Positions 37,218 through 48,725 of a stretch of 64,000 nucleotides of DNA are shown here, piece by piece. How positions within the stretch are numbered: the stretch's first letter is position 1; every line of letters begins with the position of its first letter. The position numbers and the translations under genes are program-made. The DNA comes from Aurifilum marmelostoma (taxonomy: Eukaryota; Ascomycota; Sordariomycetes; Diaporthales; Cryphonectriaceae), in contig JAMXSV010000005.1 of assembly GCA_027559495.1 (NCBI GenBank), positions 558,001 to 622,000 on the forward strand. The letters run 5' to 3'. Below the pieces are notes generated by a model. It made no database searches, was not told where the DNA came from, and saw only the letters and a program-made list of their open reading frames with translations.

Positions 37218-40085
37218 CTATAAAATTCTTAGCTCTAGCTATTAATCTAGCTAAATAGCATTAATACTTAAGGCATATTAGTAAAGAAGCTATTCTAAGA
37301 ACTGCCTTAGTAATAGCTAGCATTAAGCTAGAAATGCCTTCTTCTAAATAGAAGGAAGATCTTATATGCAAAGCCTATAATTATAGAAAGATTTTTAAGC
37401 ATATATTAAGCTAAGAGTTTATTAAGCTTAAAAGCGCTAAAGAGATCTAATATTTTAACTCCTTTTCTATAGTAATAGAAGAGATAAATAGCAAATAGTA
37501 TAATATCCTTACTACTAAAAAGAAATATGCCTATTATTAGTTTACTATACTTTCTAATAAGGAATTAAGCCCTAAAAAGATCTTAAGAATACTTAAAACC
37601 TTATACTATTAATAAAAAGCTAAGATTTAAAGGATTTATATAAATAATAATATAGAGCTTCTAGGAAAAGATAAAAATAAGCTTTAATAATAGCTTAGAA
37701 AGAAGGGAATTAGACTAATGCTATTATTGCTATATATACTTAAATAGAATAGCTTAGCTAAATATTTAAATTGCATTATTATAGAAAAAGCATATTGCTA
37801 AATAGAGGATCTAAAGATACTATACTTACTATAGCCTTATCTATTTAAGGCAATAATAGCTATTATAAATTTTATTATTAATAATTAAATAAAGGCACTA
37901 AATTAATGCTTTTATAAGGCTTTTTTTAATAAATGCTTTTTAAGTAATAACTATAAGCTAGATTTAAGCAATGCTATTATATTTAAGCAGTAATATATAG
38001 TTTATATTCTTAGCAAATATTATTAATAAGGCAATAAATTTAAGCTAAAAGAAAAGCTTAGCATTATACTAAATTAGCTGCTAAATATAAATATTATAAA
38101 GCCTTTTATTTAGTTTAAAGTATATCTAACTAAATAATCTAGTATACTTTGCTAGAAAATTATTATTATAGCAAATCTTATAATATATAAGATTTAAAGA
38201 GGCTATAAGATTTTAATTTCTATTAAAGGGCTTATTAGCATTATTACTAATATAATTATTATTAGCTAGCTAGTTATTAAATAAATACTAGCGCTTATAT
38301 TAGGCTAAAAGCTTACTAAAGCTAAGATCTTATATTTCTTAGCTAATATAGTATTCTTATCTCTAAATAAACTAAATATACTTTATAAAGCCTTCTGCAA
38401 TTATAATTAGGCTAAATAGCATATTAGCTTATATAAAGAGCTTAGAAATTTTATTTAATTAGAAGTATTTTAAGCTTAAAAATAGTACTTTAGATATTAT
38501 ACTTTAGAAATGCAATATATCTTTAAGAGAAAGCTTAATAAGAATAAAAAAGATCTTAGAATATAAGATTTAAGCAATAGTATAAGGATTTACTTAATAA
38601 GAAAGCATTAATTTTAATAAAATATTTATATTAATTAATAAAGTACTAATTTAAAAAATCTTTTTCTATTTAGCAGCAATACTTAACTAGAAAATTAATT
38701 AGATTAATATAATAGCAGCCTTTCTAAATAGCAATTTTAAGAAAAAAGTCTTTATTAAAATGCTAAATAATCTAGCAGACTTTCTAGCTAAATATCTTAA
38801 AAAAAATATTATTAAATTTAACCCTTTAAAGCTATAAGTTCTTTAAGTAATAAAGTTGCTCTATAGCCTTAAGCAATTGCTATAGTAATAGCAGAAGAAG
38901 TTAATTAGTAAACTCCTTAAAATAAGCTTTATTTAGCTTTATAGTAATATAGCAATTCTTATTAATTATTAACTAAAGATTATTATTTATAGCTATATTA
39001 ATAATCTTTTTCTAATAAGCTTTAAATAAATAAGTATTAATTTTATTAAATAAAGCCTTTTAGAAAGATTTAATATTAAGGACTTAGGCTAAATAGCCTA
39101 TTTCCTAAGAATATTTATTACTAGAAATTGCAATTAATGCTCTCTTAGGCTTACTTAAGAGGCATATGCTAAATAATTGCTTCTAGAAAGCAGCTATAAA
39201 GATATAAAATTCTTATTTATTCCTTTTACATTAAGATCTTTAGCCTTAGCTAGACTAAATAAATACTAGGCCTTAAATAGAGATATTATAATATATTAAT
39301 TAAGCAATAGTTAATTAATATATTTAATAATTTAAATAAAGCTTAATTTTGCCTTTCTGCTATTTATAACTTTAAAATATAGTTATAATTCCTTAGCAAA
39401 GAATTAAGCTCTTCTTAAATATAAATTTTGCTATTATTAAGGCATTAAAAGCTTTAGCTTTAAGATTAGTAATAAGCAATAATAAATGCTATAAATTTAC
39501 TAGAATAATAAATATTTTAGCTATAAATTAGTTAGCTTAAAGAAAAGGCTTTCTATATTTATTTAAGTAGATTTAGATTAAAAAGAAGATAGATCTATAA
39601 GCTATTTAATATATAATATAATTATATAGATAGAAAATAGTATAGTAATATAGCATTCTAAATAAATAGATTATATAATAATCTTAATAATAAAGGCTAA
39701 ATATTATACTATCTACAAGAAAATGCAAATAAAACTCTAAATTAGAAACCTTCTTATTAAATTAAGAATTTTTATTAATTTTTATAATTAAATATAATAA
39801 TTAAGGCGCTATTAAGCTAATAAAAAAATCTTAAATTCTATTAGTAAATAGAGTATATTCTTTTAGAAGAATACTTTATATACAATAAGATATTAGCAGA
39901 GCAAATTCTTATTAAGTAAGTGCTTACTAAAGATTAATTAGCTAATAGCTTAATAAAGCCTTTAAATAGCTATTGCTAAGCAGCAATACTAAAAAGAATA
40001 AGGCTAATATAAAATACTAATAGAAAAATAATAATACTAGATTATCTAGCTAGATAATATAAAGAAATAGCACTTTATAGGGGTA
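37218..40085 (+). pseudogene. Copia internal fragment 3 (integrase and reverse transcriptase remnants)
   Basis: The 3' part of the Copia polyprotein. Near its start is the GAG-pre-integrase box (37256-37276: TAG-CAT-TAA-TAC-TTA-AGG-CAT, where W, R and G codons have changed by C-to-T/G-to-A). At 38994-39020 is the reverse transcriptase box Y-I-N-N-L-F-L-I-S. The order integrase before reverse transcriptase is the Copia order. Stops occur throughout. Confidence 0.75.
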
Positions 40086-40303
40086 TATTAATAAATAAGG
40101 CATAATCTTTATAATTATTATAATTATTGCCCTTTCTAAATAACGAGGGCATTAGAAGGCATTTGATGCATATAGACTAAGGGATTTATTCCTTAACTAA
40201 TTAAGGCCTTTTCACAATTATTCAAAGATAAATAAACCTCCTCTTCAACCTCTAGATAGCCTAGATAGATGGAATCAAGCTATATAGTCACTCTTTTATA
40301 ACA
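40086..40303 (+). repeat. Right LTR of the Copia-type element
   Basis: This is 218 bp. Its inner (left) half is mutated and its outer (right) half nearly intact, the mirror image of the left LTR. A short G-rich stretch (about 40079-40083), a possible polypurine tract remnant, precedes it. Confidence 0.92.
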
Positions 40304-40504
40304 AATTGATGGTACGCAGCAAGTGGATACGTTGTATTTTAAGAAAAGGGTAGCCTCGGATACAATTCCAGGGTGAATTATACTTAGAAAGCGAGTTGAA
40401 TTAACCTCACACACTATGGAAGGGCAATTCATTCTCTACGACTTGCTTATGGCTGTGCAACAAGACTCAACCATCCCATCCCATCTTTGCACTCCGTGTT
40501 TACT
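40304..40504. other. Right target-site copy and transporter 3' flank
   Basis: 40304-40308 (AATTG) is the right copy of the Copia target duplication. The rest is ordinary 3' flank of the sugar transporter. Confidence 0.8.
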
Positions 40505-42714
40505 TCACTGTGACTTTTCGTCCTGGACCTTCTCCTCAACTTCATGGTGCAAGATGTCCCGGCCATACGTCCCAGTACAGACGGTGCTGCGGAACTTTCT
40601 CGCCGGAATGCCCCTGCTGAAGAGCTCGTCGAGCTGCGCGTACGACCGCCCAGTGTAGTCCGGGATGAAGAAGTACGTGACCAGCAGCGCGACCACGCCC
40701 CAGCAGGCAAAGTAGATGGCAGAGCCCCCGACGCCCAGCCTGTTCGTCTCCAGCATGTACGGAATGGCAATGTTGTAGGTGACGCCGAGGACGCCGTTGC
40801 CAAGCGCGCCGATGGTGGCCGTCTTTGCGCGCAGGCGCATCGAGCCAGACTCGCCTATGTAGATCCAGCCGCAGGCGTTGGGGCCGAGGGTCGAGCTGTA
40901 GGAGCCGATGCACAGGAAGGCCAGCATGATGTGGCCGGTCTGGAGGGTGTAGGGCAGCTTCGTGGCCAGACCCGAGACGCCGATGCCGACTGGTTTCCAA
41001 GTTGGCAAAGTCAGTACAAGAGCAAGTTGTTTCGGTTGGAAAGGGAGGTGCAAATGGGGCACATTGTGAAGGGATGGTGACGGGCTGATGTAGGGTTGAT
41101 ACGCACTCATAGAGATCAATAGACCAACTTGGCCCGTCAGAAGGAGTCTCCTCCGCCCAATCGTCTTGAACTCGCTCAGGAAGAACACAGTCATGACGGC
41201 CAAGATCTGGAGAGCAATGGCAATGCAGGTCGACTCAAGCGAGTTGGACTGACCAGCCAGCGTAAAGCTAGAGCCGACGGCCGAAAAGAAGGGCATCAGT
41301 ATCAAGAATTTCTCGTGTACGTGGTATCGAATTGTTCTGGAGATCTTTGACCTACAAGTACGTCTTTTGAGGCCCAGTAATGACATTGCCCGCCAGGGAT
41401 GCCGTGATTGGAGGAAAGAAGGCACAGAACGTCCTGCGCAAGTCGGTGCCCTTGAAGCACTCGGCGAAGCTGGATTGTCTCATCTGCAGGAAGACAAGGT
41501 TTTTTTTTGGTCCCGTAGGTCAGCAACTGTTTGGCATCCAGAGAGACAAGAACAAAGTCAGCCATGCGATGGTGCGTGTATCCACTTACCAGGTCCTTCT
41601 TCTCCGCCTCCTGACCAAGGGTATACTCGTACTCGGCGTAGATAATCTCACGGTCCTCCTCAGTGCGGTTGGGGTACATGAAGTTGATCATTTTCTTTGC
41701 CTTTTCCGTCTTTCCGTGCATGATGAGCCACACAGGTGACTCGCAGAGGAGGAAGATCTGGACGACGAGGACAACGATCGGGAGACAGACGCAGACAAGA
41801 AGTGGCATCCGGTAAGCCCACTTGTTGTCGGCCTCAGGCCAGACTTCCTGGCCCACGTAGCATAGGACAACGGAGATGAGGTCTCCGATAGACGCTGTGG
41901 TCACGGTGAGCCACGGGTCCAAGACGCCATCGACGTAGTGAAGATAGACTTACAAATGAATATAAACAGGGAGATCATGAGGCCTCTGGCATTTCTGGGG
42001 GCCAATTCGCCAATGTACAGCGGAGCAGTGGCCTGAGTGAGCCCGGAAACGAAAGCGAGCAGGAACCTGGCAATGGCAAACACTTTCCAGTTGGTGGCGA
42101 CGAACTCGACAATGACGGCAATGACCATCACTGCAAGGTTGAAGAAAATGACAGTGCGGCGGCCGAAGTAGTCGGCGATGGGGCCCATGGAGAACTGCCC
42201 AAGGACCTGAGCCGGCGCAGCAACCGCGCTCCAGCTGAACACAGAAATTGACGCGTGAGCGATGAGGCGGGACAGTTAAACAGCGAATGAGATGAGGAAT
42301 TCGACAATCAACTCACATTGAGACCGTTCTGGGAGTCACGGCATATTTTCCACCAGACTTGTAGCCATTACCCATCACGTAACAGAAGGATTGCGATCCA
42401 ACAAGGGCGGTGACGGCTGTAGAGTCGGTCCCGAGGATGAGAGCGCTGGCCTGTGTTCAGCATGCCCCTCGTCAGTACATCAACACGATGGAAGGAAGGG
42501 AAAAGAAAAGGAGGGTGTCCATTACAAGAGCTGCCGCGACCACTGCAAAGACCTTTCTGTCCTCCTGGAATGTCTGGCGGACTGACCTGGCCTCCTGCAG
42601 AGTGGCCTGCTGCGCCACCTCGAGCTCTGCCACGTGCTGCTTCTCGTCGGCAGTGACATCCTCCTCCCTGGACTGCGCGATGTCCATGCTGATCTCAGCC
42701 GTTTTCGAAGTCAT
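40505..42714 (-). CDS. MFS sugar transporter, alpha-glucoside permease-like
   Basis: Seven exons (42714-42526, 42450-42317, 42234-41954, 41894-41590, 41483-41356, 41267-41107, 40989-40505) give 560 residues, all junctions in phase. Twelve membrane segments are expected. Family motifs are GPIADYFGRR (loop 2-3), CESPVWLIMHGK (the P-E-S-P-R-W-L element after segment 6), EFKTIGRRRLLLTG (loop 8-9) and FFIPDYTGRSYAQLDELF, the fungal sugar transporter C-terminal signature. Length and the long acidic N-terminal tail fit maltose/alpha-glucoside:H+ symporters of the plasma membrane. It shares its upstream region with the divergent efflux transporter. The substrate is inferred from family resemblance only. 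Confidence 0.87.
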
Positions 42715-43920
42715 AATATCGAGCCGAGTGTGGTGTACCCGTTGGATATAGTGTCTATGTTGGGCGAACCTGGAGCTCGTCACAAGAGGAAAAGGACGAC
42801 GCTGGGTCTGCAATCCTCAGGTCGATGTGTCGGGACGCACAAAGCTCGTGGCGTTACCCCTCAAGCAGCCGAAAGAAAAAGACAGGTTGAGAACTGTGCC
42901 GTCGGTCGGACCAGCCTCGATTTCCTGTCCTATGCAGGTGCAGGATGTTGGCTCGTTGGCTCGATGTCGTTGGCTGATAGTCCCTTGTGCCTGACCCACA
43001 AGACAGCGACAGTTGCTCCGAGTGTGACTGCAATGATCAATAAGCGAATGGAACAAAAAGGGGGGGTTGCATAGATAAAGGAAGGGCTTTCTCGGGTCAG
43101 ATACCTATATCAGATCAATTCTGTCTGAAAAGCGACGAAGTAAGTGATACCTCATTTTCTGTGGAAGGAATCATACATTGACCAAGCAGCAGAAAATAGG
43201 TCGTTGGATCCAAGGCGCACAACTTATGCTGAATTTATATATTGTCTTAATGACTTGATCCTCCCCGAAAGGGTAGTGCGCCTTCTTGGCCCTTGGAGAC
43301 TCGATACTCCTCCACTACAACATTCCAGATACCGAAACAACATTCGATCCATCACTAGCAGAACTATTCGGACGCTAGGTCCATCGCCTCATGATGAACA
43401 AACACCTAGATCTGCGGGGAATCCCTGAAAGGTGGTTGCGGGGAGAGACGTTAGGCGAGCCGTTGTGGGCTTTGTGGATTGTGTCTGTTGCAAGAAATGA
43501 GAGTGCGATGACTTCTTGCTCCCGGGCGTTCTCGCTTAAAAATATCCAGACCTGCCGCTGTCAGTATTACGTACACCATGTGCATATTCGTCCAGCAACA
43601 ACCGAGGATATAGCGCACAAGCGACTATCTCCGTTGTAAGCGATCAGATCCGCGGGTGGCCGGCATGGTGGCCAGACAGCAATTGCCAATATACGATAGA
43701 CATTATGGAGATGATTTGCTGGAAAAAAAGTCGTACACGTAACTAGTGGATGGCTCTGGGCCCTCCAAGGACTGGAAGCAGCGGGTTTTCCAGAGGTTTT
43801 GCCGGGCTGGGACCCTTTTCCTGGATCTCCATAACTATCCTGACATGTTCGACTTGTGAGTTGGGTTCTCCTTCTCTTTTTGAGAGCATCTGTTCCAGGC
43901 AAAGAGAGGAAAAGAACAGC
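42715..43920. promoter_or_regulatory. Divergent promoter region of two MFS transporters
   Basis: About 1.2 kb lies between divergent ATGs (42714 on minus, 43921 on plus). No gene is visible. CGG/CCG-containing sites occur but none stands out as a repeated operator. Confidence 0.55.
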
Positions 43921-46531
43921 ATGGAAAAGACAGCAGACAGGTCCGTCACAGCTCACACGGCTCCCATTGCTGCAGCGGATGATGAGATCTTGCAAGATCA
44001 GCCTCACAAGACATCAGGAGAGATCGATTTCGGCCAGGCCTCGGAGATCCCATCCAGCATAGAAGGGGCAGATCAGGATGAGGCAATTAAAGGCCCTGCA
44101 GAGGAGGTCACTCCGGAAAAGCAGAGGCACAAGTTGCAGGACCAGACAAACTTGCTACCATTCAAACAACTTATCGTCGTCTTCATTGGCTTGAGTTGTG
44201 CTTTGTTTTGTGAGTTTGACTCTCTTCCCTGTCCATGCTACATTTAGTTCTTGTTAGTCTACTTCTTGTCGTGTCTGCATATAGCAAGAAACTGACGTTG
44301 AATCCGTCTGTCGTATTCTAGGCTCACTGCTTGACCAAACCATGTGAGTCGGTCTCCTCCCCCTGAATCCACACTCACAGGAACCCCCTGACCTGGATTC
44401 GGTTGTAGCGTATCGACTGCACTCCCCACACTTGGACGAGTCTTTAACGATGCCTCGATGTCATCTTGGGTTGGCACGGCATATCTTCTGACCTCGACGG
44501 CCTGCCAGCCTCTCTATGGCCGCCTCTCGGACATTTTTGGCCGAAAGGTGATCCTTCTGGGCAGCATGGGCTTTTTCCTGGTCGGCTCGATACTCTGCGC
44601 GGTTTCTCGGAGCATGATCATGCTCATTGTCTTCCGTAAGTAGTCTGAGGGTCGTCTTCCCCGACTTTGTCTGGGCCATACTAATTGTGGAATTGTAATT
44701 TCCAGGAGCTGTCTCGGGCATAGGCGGAGGAGGCATACTAACCTCTGTCATGATCGTAACCTCCGATGTTGTCTCATTAGAGAAGCGTGGCACGTATCAG
44801 GGCATACTTGGTGTCGTGGTGGCGATATCGAACTCGCTTGGCCCGCTCATTGGTGGTGTCTTTTCGGAAGCAGTCTCGTGGCGCTGGTGTTTTGTAAGTC
44901 AGCGTCCCGAGGTTTCCTCAAAGTATTGTCTCACATAAGGAGGAAGAGGTTAAAAGAGGGTTTGTTACTAATTATACTTTGCATCCGTTAGTACATCAAC
45001 ATACCTCTGACGAGCACGGCCATCCTTGTGGTCGCCTTTGTCCTGCCTCTCAAGCGGCCCAAGGGAGACGTCAGGGGAAAATTGATGAAGATTGACTACT
45101 TGGGCTGTGTCACAATGCTGGCTTCCGCAATCTTAATACTGCTTCCGCTTTCCTGGTACGCACCGTCCCAGCTTTCAGTCTTGTCCTTCTCTCTATATCC
45201 GTCTCTTCCTCCCCCTCAGTGCATAATTCTAATAATGTCTAGGGGCGGAACCAAGTATGCCTGGGACACCGCCGGGTTCATAGCACCCTTCGTCCTCGGC
45301 ATTGCCTTGCTTGCTGCCTTCATCGTCGTTGAATTCAAAGTGGCTGCGCTTCCGCTCATCCCCAGTATGTTGACTCCTGCTCAGGCCTCCGCATCTGGTC
45401 TTCTTAAAAGACCAAATTGTTGAGTAACATGATTGCAGTGCACATTTTCAAGATTCCCACCGTTGCTGGCGCATATACCGGGGCATTCTTCACGGGCTTC
45501 ATGTTCTACTGCAATCTGTATTATGTGAATACACTCCCACCCTTCCAACCCCATCTCCAGGTCCAGCCTTTGCAAGTTCTAACCCACATGTTCGTCGCAG
45601 CTCCCCCAATTCTACCAAGTCGTCCGCGGCTTATCCCCGATCCGCTCAGGCGTGATGCTCCTGCCCCTCGTCCTCGTCCAGACGGTGACCTCCTTCACCG
45701 CCGGCTTCCTCGTCTCCAAGACTGGCAACTACCAGCTCAACCTCTGGTTCGGCTTCGCCATCTGGACCGTGGCCTGCGGCCTGCTCTCCACCATCTCGCC
45801 GTCCATCTCCGACGCCCGCCTCATCGGCTACCAGATCCTGAACGGCATCGGGGCCGGCCAGACGTTTCAGACCAGCCTGGTCGCGATACAGGCAAGCGTG
45901 GCACGGTCCGACATGGCGGTGGCCACGGGCACGCGGAACTTCCTGCGGCTGTTGGGCGGGACGGTTGCGCTGGCTGCTTGTGCTGCCATCTTGAACAATA
46001 CGGCAAAGTGGGTGCTCTGACTTATCCCACCCGTGGAGAACTTGAAAGAAAACTAACCTCGTCTTTCTTTCTTAAGGACTGATCTTGCAAATGTTGTATC
46101 ACAAGAGACGATTCAACAGATCATCGCGGACCCCACCAAGATTGCTGCTGGCACTTTGGGTTTGTCTGCGGCACAGTCATCAGCGGCCATCATGGCATAT
46201 AGTAAGCTCATCTACTATCCACGGAATTGTCACCCTGTTCAAGGTGCAAAATCTCGGATTCTATGGATGCTAACGAAGATGTACAAAAGCACATGGCATC
46301 AGGAACATCTACTACTTTATGATTCCCTGCTGCTGTATATCCTTCTTCGCAACGCTCTTCTTCGTCAGGGGTCACAGCCTGAAGAGGGAGGATGATGCTA
46401 AGCTACAAGAAGAGGGCAAGCGGTGGGCGGAGAATCATAAAGGGATTTTGGGACGCAGAAAGAGAGCGGATGGAAAAGACATAAAAATAGAGACGCCCAT
46501 CGGCGAAGACACGATCACGGCGGGTAGGTAA
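43921..46531 (+). CDS. MFS multidrug efflux-type transporter (DHA2/14-TMS)
   Basis: Ten exons (43921-44209, 44322-44343, 44409-44635, 44706-44893, 44992-45155, 45243-45364, 45439-45524, 45601-46007, 46077-46201, 46290-46531) give 623 residues with every junction in phase; exon 2 is only 22 nt. Motifs: LLDQTIVSTALPTL (motif D1, typical of DHA2), GRLSDIFGRK (motif A), GILGVVVAISNSLGPLIGG (motif C of drug:H+ antiporters) and GIGAGQTFQTSLVAIQA. Such proteins export toxic compounds or secondary metabolites across the plasma membrane with 14 segments. The N-terminal ~80 residues are hydrophilic and cytosolic. Confidence 0.88.
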
Positions 46532-46770
46532 AAGCACATAGATTAGAGCAAGCAGTCATAGCAATTGCAAATGACACTCAACTTGTCTTTCGGAATGGGG
46601 CATACATTCATTGGTACAACGAGTACGTTGATGAAACTATCGTTACGAGCTTAGATAGTCACCTGGCAGCACAGAGCTACCCTCGACAATGGAACGTTCT
46701 CTTGCCATATTCATCCATAATGTTTTGGCTGAATACTTGTTGCTCTCAGACTCGTTTTGAAGATCCACAC

Positions 46771-47694
46771 TTAATCATCGTTTGGTGATTTGAGAGAGGG
46801 CGTTGCCCCAGCTCTGATGTTGAATCGACGGTTGGCAGGGAAACGTATAGACTTTCTTCGTGCTTCCACCAAAATCGTGCTCTCCTTCCAGTACGACCCA
46901 GTCGCAATCCAAGCAAACAGGTTCCATCGATATCGATCGAGTCGGCTCCACGTTGTCGGCGGCCCAAAATTGTGCATGCCAGCGTACTCAAAGTAAGACG
47001 GGTACCAACCTGCGTAGTCCCAATCCACCAGCCAGAGGTTTTTGGATGAATCAATCATGAGGTTCCGAGGCGCAAGGTCATGATGCGTGAAGACGAGAGG
47101 CTCCTCGGCCACAGGCTTCTCCACAGTCTCTAGGTGCTCTTCAGGTGTCTTTCTTGCTTCCTGTCTAAACGATTTATGGTTGTACCAAAAGTTGACAACA
47201 CATGCAATGACCCGGGCGCTGGGACTGACAGGCAGCCTATGGCGATCTTCTATCCAGAAGGAATGACATATTCCAGTCCCCAAGGAGCCTGCTGTGGGCG
47301 ATGTGGCATTCCTCATTGTCTGCACCGCGCCTCGCAGCTGGAAGGCCAGGCGGATGGTGGTGATCCAGCCAATAGAACCCCACAGGTCCATCAGGTTGGG
47401 GCCGTCGACGCGATCTTGCACGCACTCGAGAACATCTGCCCTGCTCACGATGCGCCGGATGGGCGGTGCTCGGACGCCCAGCGAGATGGCCCGCTCCACG
47501 GCAGGCTTCACGTCCTCGAGCTCATCAGCACGGTAGCTCTTTGAGACGTATCGTTCCGAGATTTTGATGACGCGCGGGTTCACCTCTGAGGTCTTTCGCA
47601 GGTCTCCGATGTATTGAGACAGCTCGGTGTCGCTGAGACTCATGATATGATCATAGTCGGTCGCTGCAGTGCTTTCGACATCATCGTAGATCAT
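46771..47694 (-). CDS. Aminoglycoside-phosphotransferase-like (APH/ChoK) kinase-fold protein
   Basis: A single exon of 307 residues. The catalytic loop is HHDLAPRNLMID (H-x-D-x-x-x-x-N), followed by LVDWDYAGWYP, where the D-W-D-x-x-x-x-G-x-x-P pattern carries the metal-binding Asp. This is the usual fungal APH-family layout. An N-terminal ISERYVSKSY segment resembles the ATP-lobe lysine strand. Fungi have many such paralogues, mostly of unknown substrate, so no antibiotic resistance role should be assumed. Its 3' end lies 240 bp from the convergent efflux transporter. Confidence 0.85.
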   Translation of the reverse strand: MIYDDVESTAATDYDHIMSLSDTELSQYIGDLRKTSEVNPRVIKISERYVSKSYRADELEDVKPAVERAISLGVRAPPIRRIVSRADVLECVQDRVDGPNLMDLWGSIGWITTIRLAFQLRGAVQTMRNATSPTAGSLGTGICHSFWIEDRHRLPVSPSARVIACVVNFWYNHKSFRQEARKTPEEHLETVEKPVAEEPLVFTHHDLAPRNLMIDSSKNLWLVDWDYAGWYPSYFEYAGMHNFGPPTTWSRLDRYRWNLFAWIATGSYWKESTILVEARRKSIRFPANRRFNIRAGATPSLKSPNDD

Positions 47695-48725
47695 TGCTGT
47701 TCAGGGCCGAAGCGAACAGAGATGAGTGACGTTTTCGGGACAGGCAACAAGATGAATAGAGTAGCTAGGCTGTCTTTGCAGGTGTCAGTCAAAGATGTCG
47801 AGCAAGTATTCGTGCGCAAAGTGCTGACAAAAGAAAGTGGTAGGCGGTGAACTTAGCAACAAACGATGGAATGAACTGTTGGTCTCGAGGGGCGTGGATA
47901 CAATGTCCCTTGCCAGCGTGTATGGCTGAGTCACCCACAGCAGGCGCCCTGTGTGACAGTGCCACAGTGGTATTGTTAGTTCTTTAGTGGTCGTCCTGTT
48001 GGTCCCTTAGTGGGTTCCGTTGCGTGTTTTTAGGTTGCATTCAGCGCTTCACGGGAAGTCTGCTGAATTTAATTGGCTCCTTGACCTGGCCCCCATATTC
48101 AGCAGGGCTCCCCGGCCCCAACGCAAGAAGACCATTTCCAGCTCACCGTCAGGAATATGCGACGAGACATGTTGATGCGCATGCCCTACTCGGGCAATAT
48201 ACCGACCCCATATCGTTTGCGGCTCGAGAAGCTGACACTTGGTTCTCTCTCACGGGCCGCGGCCCATGCAACCACCACGAGGGTGTCGCAGGAGAGAGCC
48301 ACGCAGCGCACACAGGAGAGCGAATGAGGGACTTTGATCATGTCCTGGCCTGGTATTTCGTCACAAGCTTGCCGCCTTTTGGCTGAGAATGAAACATGGA
48401 CGTCTGCCGTATGCAGACGTTGGGCGGCTGTTACAACAGTATGGGCGGGATGGAATGCCCGGTGCCGCTGAACATCTCTGAGGGTTGATGGGGCGGCAGC
48501 GAGACTGAAGAATTGCTATATATATATATGCGTAGATTTGTAGATGAATACACAACATATATAATGAAGCTCCTTGATCACCAGATTCACGATCGAGACT
48601 CTTCTCCATGTTATAATTGTCCACAACTCACCAAAAATACTAATTTACATCTAAGCACCTTGCCATTGCTACCCTGCTCTACTTTGTACTACTTCTCACA
48701 ATATTCCACACCGTCCTGCACCGCC
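47695..48725. promoter_or_regulatory. Divergent intergenic region
   Basis: About 1.0 kb lies between the APH-like gene (-) and the first DUF7770-like gene (+). It has a short TA repeat at about 48517-48528. No gene is seen. Confidence 0.5.

Larger units (their letters stand above)
20071..40303 (+). mobile_element. Copia-type LTR retrotransposon, RIP-degraded, split by two nested Gypsy elements
   Basis: The outermost element is bounded by two 218-bp direct repeats (20071-20288 and 40086-40303) beginning TG, ending CA or its C-to-T form. It is flanked by a perfect 5-bp target duplication AATTG (20066-20070 and 40304-40308). Removing the two nested elements with one copy of each target duplication leaves about 5.1 kb, normal for Copia. 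On the plus strand, RIP-altered codons still show the GAG-pre-integrase pattern W-H-x-R-L-G-H (37256-37276) and the reverse transcriptase box, now Y-I-N-N (38994-39005, from Y-V-D-D). Frames are full of TAA/TAG and the element is dead. It sits between the 3' ends of the esterase and the sugar transporter and disrupts neither. Confidence 0.9.

Noticed and set aside
20071..40303. The A+T-rich island as a centromere or mitochondrial insertion
   Set aside because: Exact LTRs, target duplications and retroelement protein motifs explain all of it; no mitochondrial genes are present.
46771..47694. Antibiotic-resistance gene
   Set aside because: It has the APH fold, but fungi carry many such paralogues with other or unknown roles; nothing points to aminoglycoside substrates.
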